Shown: one piece after another, positions 47,422 through 57,729 of the stretch
Numbering within the stretch: position 1 is the first letter of the stretch
Layout: each line of letters begins with the position of its first letter
Assembly (NCBI GenBank): GCA_026182355.1
Contig: JAPFBL010000169.1
Location: 496,001-560,000 of the forward strand
From: Hermatobates lingyangjiaoensis
Lineage: Eukaryota; Arthropoda; Insecta; Hemiptera; Hermatobatidae
Length of the DNA: 64,000 bases
Direction of reading: 5' to 3'
The notes under the pieces: model-generated
Database searches by the model: none
What the model was told of the DNA's origin: nothing
Seen by the model: only the letters and a program-made list of their open reading frames with translations
Made by a program: the position numbers and the translations under genes

Positions 47422-47946
47422 ATAACTCATAAAAAAGAGCAACAATAAAAGTGTAGACAAAGTGGAGTATGCTATAGAGAAAAGAGAGAAGTTCACTGAG
47501 AAGAAAGATGCGGTTTCTTAAAGGAACGGCTTTGTGAACATCGACAAACATTCACGATAAAGAGAATGGGTTATCCTTTAAATACACAATTAATATTACT
47601 CTGTATAGGATTTATTCAAGCGTATTTGGTTAATTAAATGTTGACTGTATTTGTTAGCGTAATATTATAGTGTTTAGTGAAAACAGTCTTCTTAGTGCAA
47701 CCTCTTAGAGTAGCGTATTTATTCAAACTAGCTTGCTGTGTTTAAATTCCATTCCATTTGATGATTTCAAACATCATTTAAAACCTATATTAAAATATGA
47801 AATTATTAATATTAAAATGTATATGCTACATAATATAGTTTTATTTAAATATTGGTTTTATATATTGTAGGTTAATTATTCTTATTTACTTTTCATTAAG
47901 AGACATTTAAATATAGCTACATTCTGATTAGTGGACAAGTCCTTAC

Positions 47947-48039
47947 CGAAACATATTGCCAGCCGACCCTTATTCTGACGAGTAGAGCCTCTTCATCCAT
48001 GAGGTACGCCAGAGTCCCCACAGGGGTCACCGATGACAT
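47947..48039 (-). CDS. COL18A1-like: Collagen XV/XVIII-like exon: core of trimerization domain
   Basis: This 93 nt exon is flanked by a TTCCAG acceptor and a GTAAGG donor and is phase 0 at both ends. The 31 residues include TPVGTLAYLMDEEALLVRI followed by VGWQYVS, the hallmark of the multiplexin trimerization domain (Pro-Val-Gly, aliphatic strand, acidic pair, LLVR, then Gly-Trp-Gln-Tyr). It follows the 51981-52069 exon directly and continues into the 31906-32031 exon, giving GWQYVS then MGSVV. The next intron is nearly 16 kb and is filled with Helitrons and palindromic elements. I see no frame break, and the island is clearly GC-richer than its surroundings, as expected under coding constraint. 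Confidence 0.92.
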
Positions 48040-48484
48040 CTGGAACAGACAATCATATCAAAAATAATTGGACAAACGTGGCATCAACACAGAACAACAA
48101 CAACAACTTGCAATAAAATTAAATATAGCCTTCTGTTCGAACAATTAGTCATTTCTCACATTTGTAAGAGATCAGGAAGAATAAGTTGTCTAATGCACAT
48201 GTTAATCATTACTGAGAAAGAGTTCTTTTATTAATAAAACAGCTTAACGCGAAAACAGCAGAACTGACCGAGCCCTGATAAACATGTATTTTGTATATTG
48301 TATACATATTTTCATTAAAGCGAATTACAGTCCAGGCAATTACGATCTTCTGACTGAGATTCGATGATCAAAACCAATTTCCTTCTGTCAGGGGTTAATC
48401 GAAATAGAAATTGGCCAGTGTCATGCTTCACAAGGATAAATAAACGGGCGACCTTAATTTTTGCTCTACTCCAGTGCGTTTATA

Positions 48485-48672
48485 TTAGGGATCTTTAACA
48501 AGTATCTGACATCGTACAAACTTGGACCGACTGATTAACGTCCTCCCCCCCAGTAACGACGTGCTCAGATTTATTTACCTCCCACGTAAATAAATCGAGT
48601 GGCAGAGTAGGTATTGAACCCTAGATCTACCAGTCCAAAGGCGAACACGTTGCCAATGTGCTAGCCTGGTCC
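48485..48672 (-). mobile_element. tRNA-derived SINE, copy 5 (tail missing)
   Basis: Minus-strand head GGACCAGGCTAGCACATTGG and B box GGGTTCAATACC are present, and the body continues to GTACGATGTCAGATACTTGT. The 3' tail is absent. Confidence 0.7.
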
Positions 48673-50434
48673 ACATATATATGACTAGTGGAGTGCTGAT
48701 TAAAAGAGATGTAGTAATAATGATGAACAATCGTATTGGTATTTCATTGGTGTTGAAAAGAACTCAACCCCCCTACGCTTAGATACCAGAGTTATTTGAA
48801 GGCTTGCACGCCTTCGGTGTCCCCTCAACCTCCAGAACAATTCAGATGGCTCTACTCTATTTTCTACATGAAGTTAACATTGGTATTTGCTATATTTTTT
48901 TCACTGAAATTTTTCAAATAATGAATTCACTGAATGAATTTCAATGAACAACGAATGAATTGACCCAAATTCTTCGAAAACGAATATAGGTCTATTAACT
49001 CTTAGAATGACACTATAGATGAAAGCCTTTATAAATGTAGGTGCTTTGAAAAAAAAAGACAAACATACTTTATTTTCATTAGGCAATTTTTAATTAGCTT
49101 TATTGTGTTAATCAGTAAAATATGACATTTATTTATATAAATTAATATTAAGCGATACTTTATTGAACTTTATCTAAGCAAAACGACAGCAAGAAGTTGA
49201 CAATACCGTTAGACATTACTTTTTAGTGCCAGCTGATAGAATAAACATACTTTGTTCGTTCTTATGATTTGTTTAAGCTTAGGTGTTCCGAAAAAATACT
49301 AATATCATGAGAACGCTGTTAACTTGATGTTCTTCTTGTATCAATACCGATAATGTAGTCAAGCTTGTGACTCTGTACTGGAGTCTGTAATGTCCCGATA
49401 AGACACTACGAATTCTTCCTACTTCATTAGATTAGGCATAAAGTCTAAAGTTTATAGTCTCTTGTCTACATAAAGTATCAACTTTACTAACACAACAATC
49501 TCGATAAGTTGTATCGTGGTTTAACATTTTATTTTATTTAATGTTAGTCTTTTCAAAAGGAAATTATGGTCCAAGTTTTGAATAATATTTTGACTTTGAC
49601 ACGTACACATACACACACACTCACACCACACACACACATACAATGACAACTGAGATTTGACAATTGACTCTGATGAAGACCGCTTGTTACAGTTGAATGG
49701 TCTTAGTTTTTTTTTCTCATTTCTTATTGCGGTTTGGACGTTGTAAAATACAGATACATATATATGTAGCATAATAGTTGTCATTCTAGTGTAATATTCT
49801 TCAAATACTTGTATCACTAAAAGGTAAGACAACACTTACCAAAAATGTTTACATAATTGAACCATCAGATATGTGAGATATAGTTTAAAATTAGTAGCCC
49901 TTCCGTCATATGAATAAAAAAGTATCTTTTTCATGGTTCAATATTACCCCTAAAACAATAGGGTATGGATTTTCTCATATCAAAGGTAGTTTAATTTTGT
50001 TTTCAGTGCAACACAATCCATTCGTTCATTTTAGATCAGCAAAGTAATAGGATTTTTAAAACAGGAAACCAGTTTGTACTGTCTCTTGTTTTCATAACGG
50101 TTTCTAGGAACATAATTGAAGGTACTAAGACAGAATGTTTATGCATTAAGTAGAACGTGATCTAACTTCTGAACGGCTTACTCTATTAAGAAGTTATTTC
50201 CTGTCTTTCATAGCTCTTGACTCGACTTGATTCGAAGGCTGTTAGCTTCAAGAAGACTTATTTTACATGTCTTGATTTCTAATAGCTGCTGTTATTCTTT
50301 GTTAATTCTGATGAAAGAAGATTTTCTCGATCCTCATCCTCCCATTCCCGTACCTACCATAATAAACTACTACAACCATACTACATGTAAAGTAGCTTGA
50401 TGAGACTAATTCGAAAGTAATTTTGAAAGCTTAA

Positions 50435-50497
50435 GAAGAAGCACTTATTAGTCTTCTGGGTGGTAGATCTGCACCTGGGCTTAACCTCAATCGCTAA
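50435..50497 (+). pseudogene. Penelope-like element endonuclease extreme C-terminus
   Basis: Reads EEALISLLGGRSAPGLNLNR then stop, close to the EEAHIWLLSARSAPGLNLKR end of the 54 kb copies. No longer upstream frame was found. About 280 nt downstream is a family F4 hammerhead-like motif (CTGACGT...ATCGAAATATAG, 50778-50803) and then (TA)n at 50830. This again shows the order endonuclease end, UTR, ribozyme-like motif, TA tract. Confidence 0.7.
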
Positions 50498-51980
50498 TTA
50501 TTCTTTTAATTTGTTGTAGTGTTTTTTACTCACTCAGTTTTATTTTCTACTTTCTATTTTTCATTTTTATTTTAGTTTTAGTTTGGTTTTTTACAAGTTG
50601 TTATTAGTTTTTAATTTTATTTTTAGTTAAATGGTTTCATTCATTTAATCTTTTTTGGCTTTTATTTTTTTATCTTCCTTGTTTCCCCTCCCTCCGAAAG
50701 TTGGCTACACTGTTTGAGTGCTTCTGTTTGAACTCCAGCCATTCGTTATCAGGCTTTGGACTGATTCACATCTATTCCTGACGTCGAGGACATCGAAATA
50801 TAGTAGTGAGCTTCAGTTATTTCTACTTTATACATACATTATATATATATATATATATACAAAACTAAAGTTTATCGGGACTCGGTCAGTTCTTCAGGTT
50901 CAAATTAAACTCTCATTGCCAACGTTTCGGTTTTTATTTAAAACCCTTTTCATATGCAGAAATATACATTTTTGAAACAGAAAAACCAAGTATTAACAAA
51001 TTTTACAAAAGTCGTGACACAAAAGTATAAAGTTTCAAAATTTATACTTTGAACTCGCATTGAATATTTATAGGTAAGGCAGGACAGTGTGTGTTGGGTT
51101 AGCTATTATGTTAAAAATGAAATACTAAATTGAGTTTAGCAAAAGGTAACATTTACTGACTGAGAGGCGCTGCGAAGTAAGCCGGGTCATCTAGTCCCAT
51201 GTATTAATACGCTAGTCACTAAGTACCTACCTACGTGTATGCGCTTTACCATAAAGAATAGTATAAAGTAATCATTGATATTAGAACTACGATTTTAATA
51301 AACATAAATATATTGTTATATAATTATAAACATAATTATTATAATTATGATATAATAAAAGATAGAGGTTTGTTTGTACATACCGAGTGGGACCGATATA
51401 ACACGAGAGTGGTCGAGGTTTAACCGAATGGGACCGAAGCACTGATCAATTACGAATGGTGACATAAAATTGTTCTTTAGAAAATTTATTAAAAAAAAAA
51501 ATTGAATTGTTCTAATGAATTTGTTAGAAGAATGAAATTGTTAAATATAAAAAGTTAACCCCAATCAAACATATATTTCTGATCCATTCCATGGTGTGAT
51601 GGATGGTTATGGAACGAAGTGTTTGACTAATCAAAGAAAACATCAGTTGGTTGTTAACGAGTTTGATATTGTGTTTACTTATAATAAAGGTGAGTGTAGA
51701 CCACATGAGTTTTTTTATTTCAGTTTTTATTCCTTTTCGAACTGAATATAATGTATGAAAGACAGCATAGCGTCTGTCGGGATAGCTATTGTGTGAAAAT
51801 TATACTAAATTAAGTTTAGCTAAAAGAAACAAAACATTCACTGATTGTTAGCTATTAAACATTAATAACACTAAAACTAATTACTAATTGACTTATGCTT
51901 ACAAACAACTAATTAAAAATAACATAAAAAAGTTAAATGGAAAATGTTATATAAAGTTGGAAGGAATATTTCACTAATAC

Positions 51981-52069
51981 CTTTGTCATTGTTTCCATGT
52001 TGGGGAAAGTGACGGCGCCGGGGACTATTCTACTGGGCTCTGTTGACGATGGTCCGTCTGTCTGTTTGA
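51981..52069 (-). CDS. COL18A1-like: Collagen XV/XVIII-like (multiplexin) exon: start of trimerization domain
   Basis: This 89 nt exon is read on the minus strand between a GTTTCAG acceptor and a GTATTAG donor. It enters with one base supplied by the previous exon and leaves in phase 0. It encodes about 29 residues ending PGAVTFPNMETMTK, which matches the beginning of the noncollagenous trimerization domain of collagen XV/XVIII, where three chains associate in the extracellular matrix. The first part (KQTDGPSSTEPSRIV) looks like a linker after the triple helix. The phase joins cleanly to the exon at 47947-48039. No upstream Gly-X-Y exon was recognised in 52-64 kb, so the preceding intron is at least about 12 kb or holds exons I could not see. 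Exon boundaries come from consensus sites and phase only. Confidence 0.85.
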
Positions 52070-53288
52070 CTGAAACAAAGAAACAACCGTCAGCTACTTC
52101 AGTATATGTGTATATTATAGTTTGTACTATATACAATCACCATATACATGTTGGGTGCACCACTTCTTACATGATAAACAAAAATAAATGTTGGTCAAGT
52201 TAATACATGTTTCATACATGGTATACAATTCCATTTATAAATCTTATATACAGGTAATTACGTATATTCATATGAATAATATAATTTATAACTTTTTTTC
52301 GCGTTACATTATAATAATTTGTGTATTCACGTAGCTATGAAAACCTAAAAATATCTATCAGACAACGAGGAAGTTGAAATTTAGTACTGATTTTTTGTGA
52401 TCTATTTTATGTTCTTTCTATGAATTTAGTTTATTTTGTTCAATTTATTTAGTTACTTGCATATAAATATATAAAGTTCAATGTATACATAGATAAAGAA
52501 AGAAACCTATAGGTAGATAAAGAAACATGGTGAAATTAAAAACACACACTTACAGTCTCTAATTTTCGTTGAAACTGCGTCACGTGTTCATTCAAAATAC
52601 TGAGTTTCACTAAGCGTTTTCTTTGTAAAAAAAAATCTCCAATCGAATATTTAGTTTTTTTGCTTCGAAATTTTATACTTCTGCCTAAGAAAGCAGTTTT
52701 AAATAAAAACCGAAACTTAGGCAATGAGAGTTTAATTTGAAACTGAAGAAATGACCGAATCATGATAAAAAACTTAATTAAAAACAAGTAATTCAATAGT
52801 TTTTATGTTTTTGTTTTTTTTGTATTTTATTATTTATTTATTTCATTTTTTTATTATTTGATTTCTTTAATATTGTTATTTGTATTCACAGTTTTATTTT
52901 ATTTTATCATAGCTTAGTCCGTACTTCTATTTATGTATCAATTTCTCTGTTCATCCCTCAATTTTTTCTTTTATTGATTTATTATGTTTTCATATTCCAC
53001 AAATTTAATTTAATTATAAATTGATTCCTATCTACCTAATTCTCTTTATATTGTGACCGGGCGCGCATGCGGCAACATTGTTGGTCTCCAACCGTCTCTG
53101 AACCAGTGAGCTTGGTTTCCTTCTCTTATCTCTCCTGAAGACTGTTCAAACCAAAAATTAGAGACTGTAAGTGTTGCTTTTAATTTCTCTATGTTTTTTT
53201 TCTACATTGAACTATATTTGTCCGTTTCGGATCGTATTCCAACAAAAATGTATATATATGAAAGAAAAAGTTTGGGCCACTTGATTTT

Positions 53289-53331
53289 GACTCTGACGAA
53301 GACCGCTTGTTAGGGTTGAAAGATCTTAGTC
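53289..53331 (+). ncRNA. Hammerhead ribozyme-like motif, family D, stem II mutated
   Basis: GACT, CTGACGA, AG, stem II with ACCG but GGGT on the 3' side (one pair lost), T, GAA, AGATCT, T, AGTC. A solo copy followed by its tail and (TA)n. Confidence 0.5.
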
Positions 53332-53413
53332 TTGTTTTCCCATTTCATATTGTGGTTTGATCATATATATATATATATCAATGATCAAACCACAATAAGA
53401 AATGGGAAAACAA

Positions 53414-53456
53414 GACTAAGATCTTTCAACCGTAACAAGCGGTCTTCGTCAGAGTC
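53414..53456 (-). ncRNA. Hammerhead ribozyme-like motif, family D
   Basis: Minus strand: GACT, CTGACGA, AG, stem II ACCG/CGGT with a 7 nt loop, T, GAA, palindrome AGATCT, T (position 17), AGTC. Stem I is 4 bp (GACT/AGTC). Confidence 0.65.
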
Positions 53457-53485
53457 AAAAACCCAACTGACTCAGTTGGGTTTTT

Positions 53486-53528
53486 GACTCTGACGAAGAC
53501 CGCTTGTTACGGTTGAAAGATCTTAGTC
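53486..53528 (+). ncRNA. Hammerhead ribozyme-like motif, family D
   Basis: Plus-strand twin of 53414-53456 with every element intact: GACT, CTGACGA, stem II ACCG/CGGT, GAA, AGATCT, T, AGTC. Confidence 0.65.
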
Positions 53529-53707
53529 TTGTTTTCCCATTTCTTATTGTGGTTTGATCATTGATTGTTGTTTCACGTGTTTATGTGAAATCTTTATATA
53601 TATATATATATACACTTTTTTTTTCGTTGGAAATACGATCCAAAACGGACAAATATAGTTCAATATAAACAAAGAAACATAGAGAAATCAGAAGAACACA
53701 CTTACAG

Positions 53708-53741
53708 TCTCTAATTTTCGGTTTGAACCGTCTTCAGGAGA
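53708..53741 (-). ncRNA. Hammerhead ribozyme-like motif, family B (mirror copy)
   Basis: Identical layout to 54973-55006 on the minus strand: TCTC, CTGAAGA, C, GGTT-CA-AACC, GAA, AATT, A, GAGA. It is downstream of the left-arm endonuclease remnant. Confidence 0.7.
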
Positions 53742-54074
53742 GATAAGAGAGGGAAACCAAGCGCACTGGATCAGAGACGGTTGGAGACCAACAGTGTTGC
53801 CGCATGCGCGCCCGTTCACAGAAAATAAGGTAGACAGGAATCAATTTATAATTAATTTATAATTTATAATTACATTAAATTAATGGAATATGAAAACAAT
53901 AAATATATAAAAAAGAAAAAATTGAAAAAATAAGGGAAATTGATACATAAACAAAAGTACTGACTAAGCTATGGTAAAATAAAATAAAACTAAGAATACA
54001 AATAATAATAACAAATGAAATAAATTATTAAAAAAAAAAAAAAAAAGTGTGAAAAGGCAAGGAACTTTTAGACA

Positions 54075-54350
54075 TTATCGCTTTAGATTGAGGCCAGGTG
54101 CACTGCGCGCACTTAATAGCCAAATATGGGCTTCTTCGGAGGCTCGTAGTGTGAGATCTTTGCAGTCAGGGGGTATTTGTCGCAGAATCTGTAACCTGTA
54201 GCACTCATTAAAAGGGAGATCGTGGCTATTGGCAAGTATGGCAATGGGAAGATGGGAGCGGCTATTGACTGAAGCTCTGTGATTGTTCATACGGAGACTA
54301 AGCTTGGTGGATGCTTGGCCTACGTAGAACGAATCACACTTGGTACACTC
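54075..54350 (-). pseudogene. Penelope-like element GIY-YIG endonuclease C-terminus (left arm of palindrome)
   Basis: This is an open stretch of about 92 residues. It contains ECTKCDSFYVGQAS (Cys pair followed by the Y-V-G variant of the GIY-YIG core), then LSLRMNNHR with the catalytic-type Arg, and ends SARSAPGLNLKR before a stop. This matches the C-terminal endonuclease of Penelope-like retroelements, which nicks target DNA for integration. No reverse transcriptase is present; the copy is cut off 5' at the centre of a large palindrome. Its mirror copy is at 54360-54637 and the two differ by only a few residues (ILANSHDLPF against IHANSHGLPF). A hammerhead-like motif lies downstream at 53708-53741. 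Confidence 0.85.
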
Positions 54351-54359
54351 CAAGTGTTA

Positions 54360-54637
54360 AGGAGTGTACCAAGTGTGATTCGTTCTACGTAGGCCAAGCA
54401 TCCACCAAGCTTAGTCTCCGTATGAACAATCACAGAGCTTCAGTCAATAGCCGCTCCCATCTTCCCATTGCCATACATGCCAATAGCCACGGTCTCCCTT
54501 TTAATGAGTGCTACAGGTTACAGATTCTGCGACAAATACCCCCTGACTGCAAAGATCTCACACTACGAGCCTCCGAAGAAGCCCATATTTGGCTATTAAG
54601 TGCGCGCAGTGCACCTGGCCTCAATCTAAAGCGATAA
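54360..54637 (+). pseudogene. Penelope-like element GIY-YIG endonuclease C-terminus (right arm of palindrome)
   Basis: This is the plus-strand twin of the 54075-54350 fragment, with the same FYVGQAS and LSLRMNNHR motifs and the same terminal APGLNLKR and stop. Its 5' end is the palindrome centre (spacer of about 9 bp around 54351-54359), so the N-terminal endonuclease and all reverse transcriptase sequence are missing. It is followed by about 340 nt of 3' UTR-like sequence, a complete hammerhead-like motif (54973-55006), about 55 nt of tail, then (TA)n. This is the clearest physical linkage in the window between a PLE gene and the hammerhead motif. Confidence 0.87.
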
Positions 54638-54972
54638 TGTCTAAAAGTTCCTTGCCTTTTCACACTTTTTTTCTTTTTTTTTTTAATAATTTATTTCATT
54701 TGTTATTATTATTTGTATTCTTAGTTTTATTTTATTTTACCATAGCTTAGTCAGTACTTTTGTTTATGTATCAATTTCCCTTATTTTTTCAATTTTTTCT
54801 TTTTTATATATTTATTGTTTTCATATTCCATTAATTTAATGTAATTATAAATTATAAATTAATTATAAATTGATTCCTGTCTACCTTATTTTCTGTGAAC
54901 GGGCGCGCATGCGGCAACACTGTTGGTCTCCAACCGTCTCTGATCCAGTGCGCTTGGTTTCCCTCTCTTATC

Positions 54973-55006
54973 TCTCCTGAAGACGGTTCAAACCGAAAAT
55001 TAGAGA
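54973..55006 (+). ncRNA. Hammerhead ribozyme-like motif, family B (PLE 3' end)
   Basis: Stem I 5' strand TCTC; core CTGAAGA; one extra C; stem II GGTT/AACC with a CA loop; GAA; palindrome AATT (stem III); A as position 17; stem I 3' strand GAGA. Stem I is fully paired over 4 bp. The palindromic stem III has no loop, so pairing would need a second strand (dimeric or double hammerhead). The motif lies on the sense strand of the PLE, about 340 nt after the endonuclease stop. Confidence 0.72.
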
Positions 55007-55053
55007 CTGTAAGTGTGTTCTTCTGATTTCTCTATGTTTCTTTGTTTATATTG

Positions 55054-55096
<43 letters not shown>

Positions 55097-57078
55097 AGAT
55101 TCCACATAAACACGTGAAATAACAATCAAAGATCATACCACATATGAAAAGAGGAAAAAAGACTAAGATCTTAGATCTTTCAACTGTAACAAGCAGTCTT
55201 CGTCAGGGTCAAAAACCGAACTGAGATAATATATATAGAAATATCTTGGTGTAGGGTTCAGAGGAGTGGGAGGGAAGAGTGGTATTTTAAAAGGGTGAAA
55301 GTGCAGGAAAGGACAAATGTCCAGAAAGGGATGTTTGGGGAAACAAAGGAGTACAGTAAGAAAGTGTAAAAAACTATCCGCTGGCTGTCAACCCTCTTAA
55401 AAGAGACTATTGCCCTCGTCACGAAAGTATCAAGCTTGAAGAGCCCGTTACTAATGTTTATAATATTTAATTTATTAAATTTAATCATAGAGGATTCGAT
55501 AATATTTCTTAACAACATCTATTCTTTATAGGTAATAAATTTAATATTACCTGTCTAATGATATGATGATTTTCATTATTTATATGCAAGAATAAGGCGC
55601 AACTTTTTTTCTTGTCTACTTACGTTTTATTGGTGTTGTTTTCCACGTGTCTTTAAAAATTTACCAATTTGACCAGTATAAATTTTATGGAAATTTTTAT
55701 ACGGAATTTTATAAATACCACTCATGTACGGAATTTTATATATCACATATGATGAAATATAAAGTTTTTAGAGGACTGGTCCAGCTGCAAGCTTCCATAA
55801 CTATTGAGTTCAAACAAATAACGCAAATAAATCTGCAACTCTATAGTGACTTGAATGGAAAGGTATGTCCCTCAACAAGGACGTCAATTTGATCAATTTC
55901 AAATATTTTTCATGTTAAATATCAGTTTGAAATTTTAAAGATCTTTCATATTTACATAGTTTAATAAATTTATCCAGTTGTTACTAATAAATACACTATG
56001 TAATAAAATGGCTTTGATTTACTTTCAGGTGACCTTTGGCCAGCTCTGTATATGAAGATTTACATGTACCTATAAATTTTAGGTAACTCGCAAAATATTG
56101 TGATAAATTGATGTATGTAATGAAAAGGCATTGATGATTTTCATTTAGTGACACATACATATGTCTAATATTAGCATTAACTTATAAATTTGATTTACTG
56201 GAAGGTTCTAAATTAATTAAACACACCAATACAGATGTAATGGAATTAACTTAATGTATGAGTTCCATTTAGCTAACACATGTCTAAATTGGATTCTACA
56301 AGTTGTTTGAGTGTATTGCCTCAACGTTCCCTTGACGATTAGAGGAAATAATCCCTGTGGATTTGCTATCATATACTATTTACTAACTTGTCTATCCATT
56401 GATGGTTTTTATGAAATAACTATACATATACAAGAATACAATATTATGATGAAAAACATCAGGAATGGTCTACACTCAACTTCAGTGTAAGTAAGCCCAT
56501 TATTCGAAATAATGAATTTAATTGCTTCATTTGCTTTAATGGCACTTCTACATTTGGGTGATTACGATGAGGATGTTAATTAGATGCTTAGGTAAGGGTT
56601 AGGAGATGTTTTCAATGCATGGCACTTCAACTGAAGGTCTTTCAAGACCAGATGTCCAATCTGAACCAGGCTTGCCATAACTGATGTATTCGTACCAAAC
56701 TTGATACGTTTTGCTTTGAAATGAAGGCTTCGAAACGTTTGATACTATTTCTACTGAAACATGAATTATTTGGTACCATTTAAAACAACCTACTAGTAAA
56801 TATTTAGTTAATATTCTTATGAATTCTAATAGTTGTTCATAAGTTTTACAATAAAAAATAATATATAGCGGCATAAAATAAGTTTGTGATGGAATCAAAC
56901 GAGTTGTCTCTCAGAATTAAAAGTGTGAACTTTTATGTACAGTATACGATGCAGGTGTTTGTCAGGGTTTTGTCTAATAATACTTTTGAAACACTAGATT
57001 TACTCCAAGCAATGGACCTCAACAATGCAGCAGAAGGGAGACCCTTCTTTATCAATTGCCCCATCAGCTTTAAAAATT

Positions 57079-57729
57079 ATGCACATCATATTAGAAGAGG
57101 AACATGGAAACCTGGACGCAGATGGAGAGATCTAACTTTGGCAAACAATGATAAACTTAATGAAAAGAAACCAGAGAAGTTTTGGTATTCTATTTCACAA
57201 TAGAAAAGTGGTGATGAAACATGGTATCCTTTTTTATCAAAACTAATGCTGAGTTTGCTTGTATCCCCCCCCCCCCACCATTCTTCAGGTTGTTGTAAAA
57301 GGATTTTTTCATTGTTGAATAATATAAAAACAAACTATCGATCCAGGTTGAAAACTGATAAAGTCAAAAGTCTTTTTTGAAAAATACTGATTGCTCACTA
57401 TGGAATCCTGATAATGAATTAATAACTATGACGAAAGGAGGAAAATTGATATGGAGCGTCTGATGATGAGAATCATCATCAAAAAGGTCTAGTGAACTAG
57501 ACCCTTCTAATCCGTGACCGTGCACTAGACTCTAGTGCATTTTTAATGAATATGTTTTTTTTTTAATGTAATTAATTAAATACGTCTCTGTTTTATGCAC
57601 ATCATGTTAGAAGAGGAACATGAAAACCTGGACGCAGATGGAGAGATCTAACCTTAGAAAACAATGATAGACTTAATGAAAAGGAACCAGAGAAGTTTTG
57701 GGATACTATTTCACAATAGAAAAGTGGAA
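57079..57729 (+). repeat. Direct repeat pair with coding-like frame
   Basis: 57079-57206 and 57595-57729 share ATGCACATCATRTTAGAAGA, GGACGCAGATGGAGAGATCT and CCAGAGAAGTTTTGG, ending with TTTCACAATAG. The first copy lies in a 105-codon frame (56886-57203; DLLQAMDLNNAAEGRPFF, WKPGRRWRDLT). I do not recognise a family. A transposon-derived fragment is likely because the segment occurs twice. Confidence 0.5.

Larger units (their letters stand above)
53389..53594. mobile_element. Head-to-head family D hammerhead-bearing element pair
   Basis: Arms 53389-53472 (minus) and 53473-53594 (plus) meet at CAACTGACTCAGTTG. Each arm reads outward through the hammerhead-like motif, a tail containing TTCTTATTGTGGTTTGATCA, and then (TA)n. 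The two sides are nearly identical. The pair lies just outside the PLE palindrome. Confidence 0.8.
53658..55061. mobile_element. 1.4 kb head-to-head palindrome of a 5'-truncated Penelope-like element
   Basis: Two nearly identical arms of about 695-700 bp (53658-54350 and 54360-55061) face each other 5' to 5', separated by about 9 bp. Each arm reads outward: endonuclease C-terminus, AT-rich 3' UTR, hammerhead-like motif, tail, (TA)n. The near identity suggests a recent event or a fold-back copying mechanism rather than two independent insertions. The left arm extends about 45 bp further at its 3' end (CGTTGGAAATACGATCC) than the right. Confidence 0.85.
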
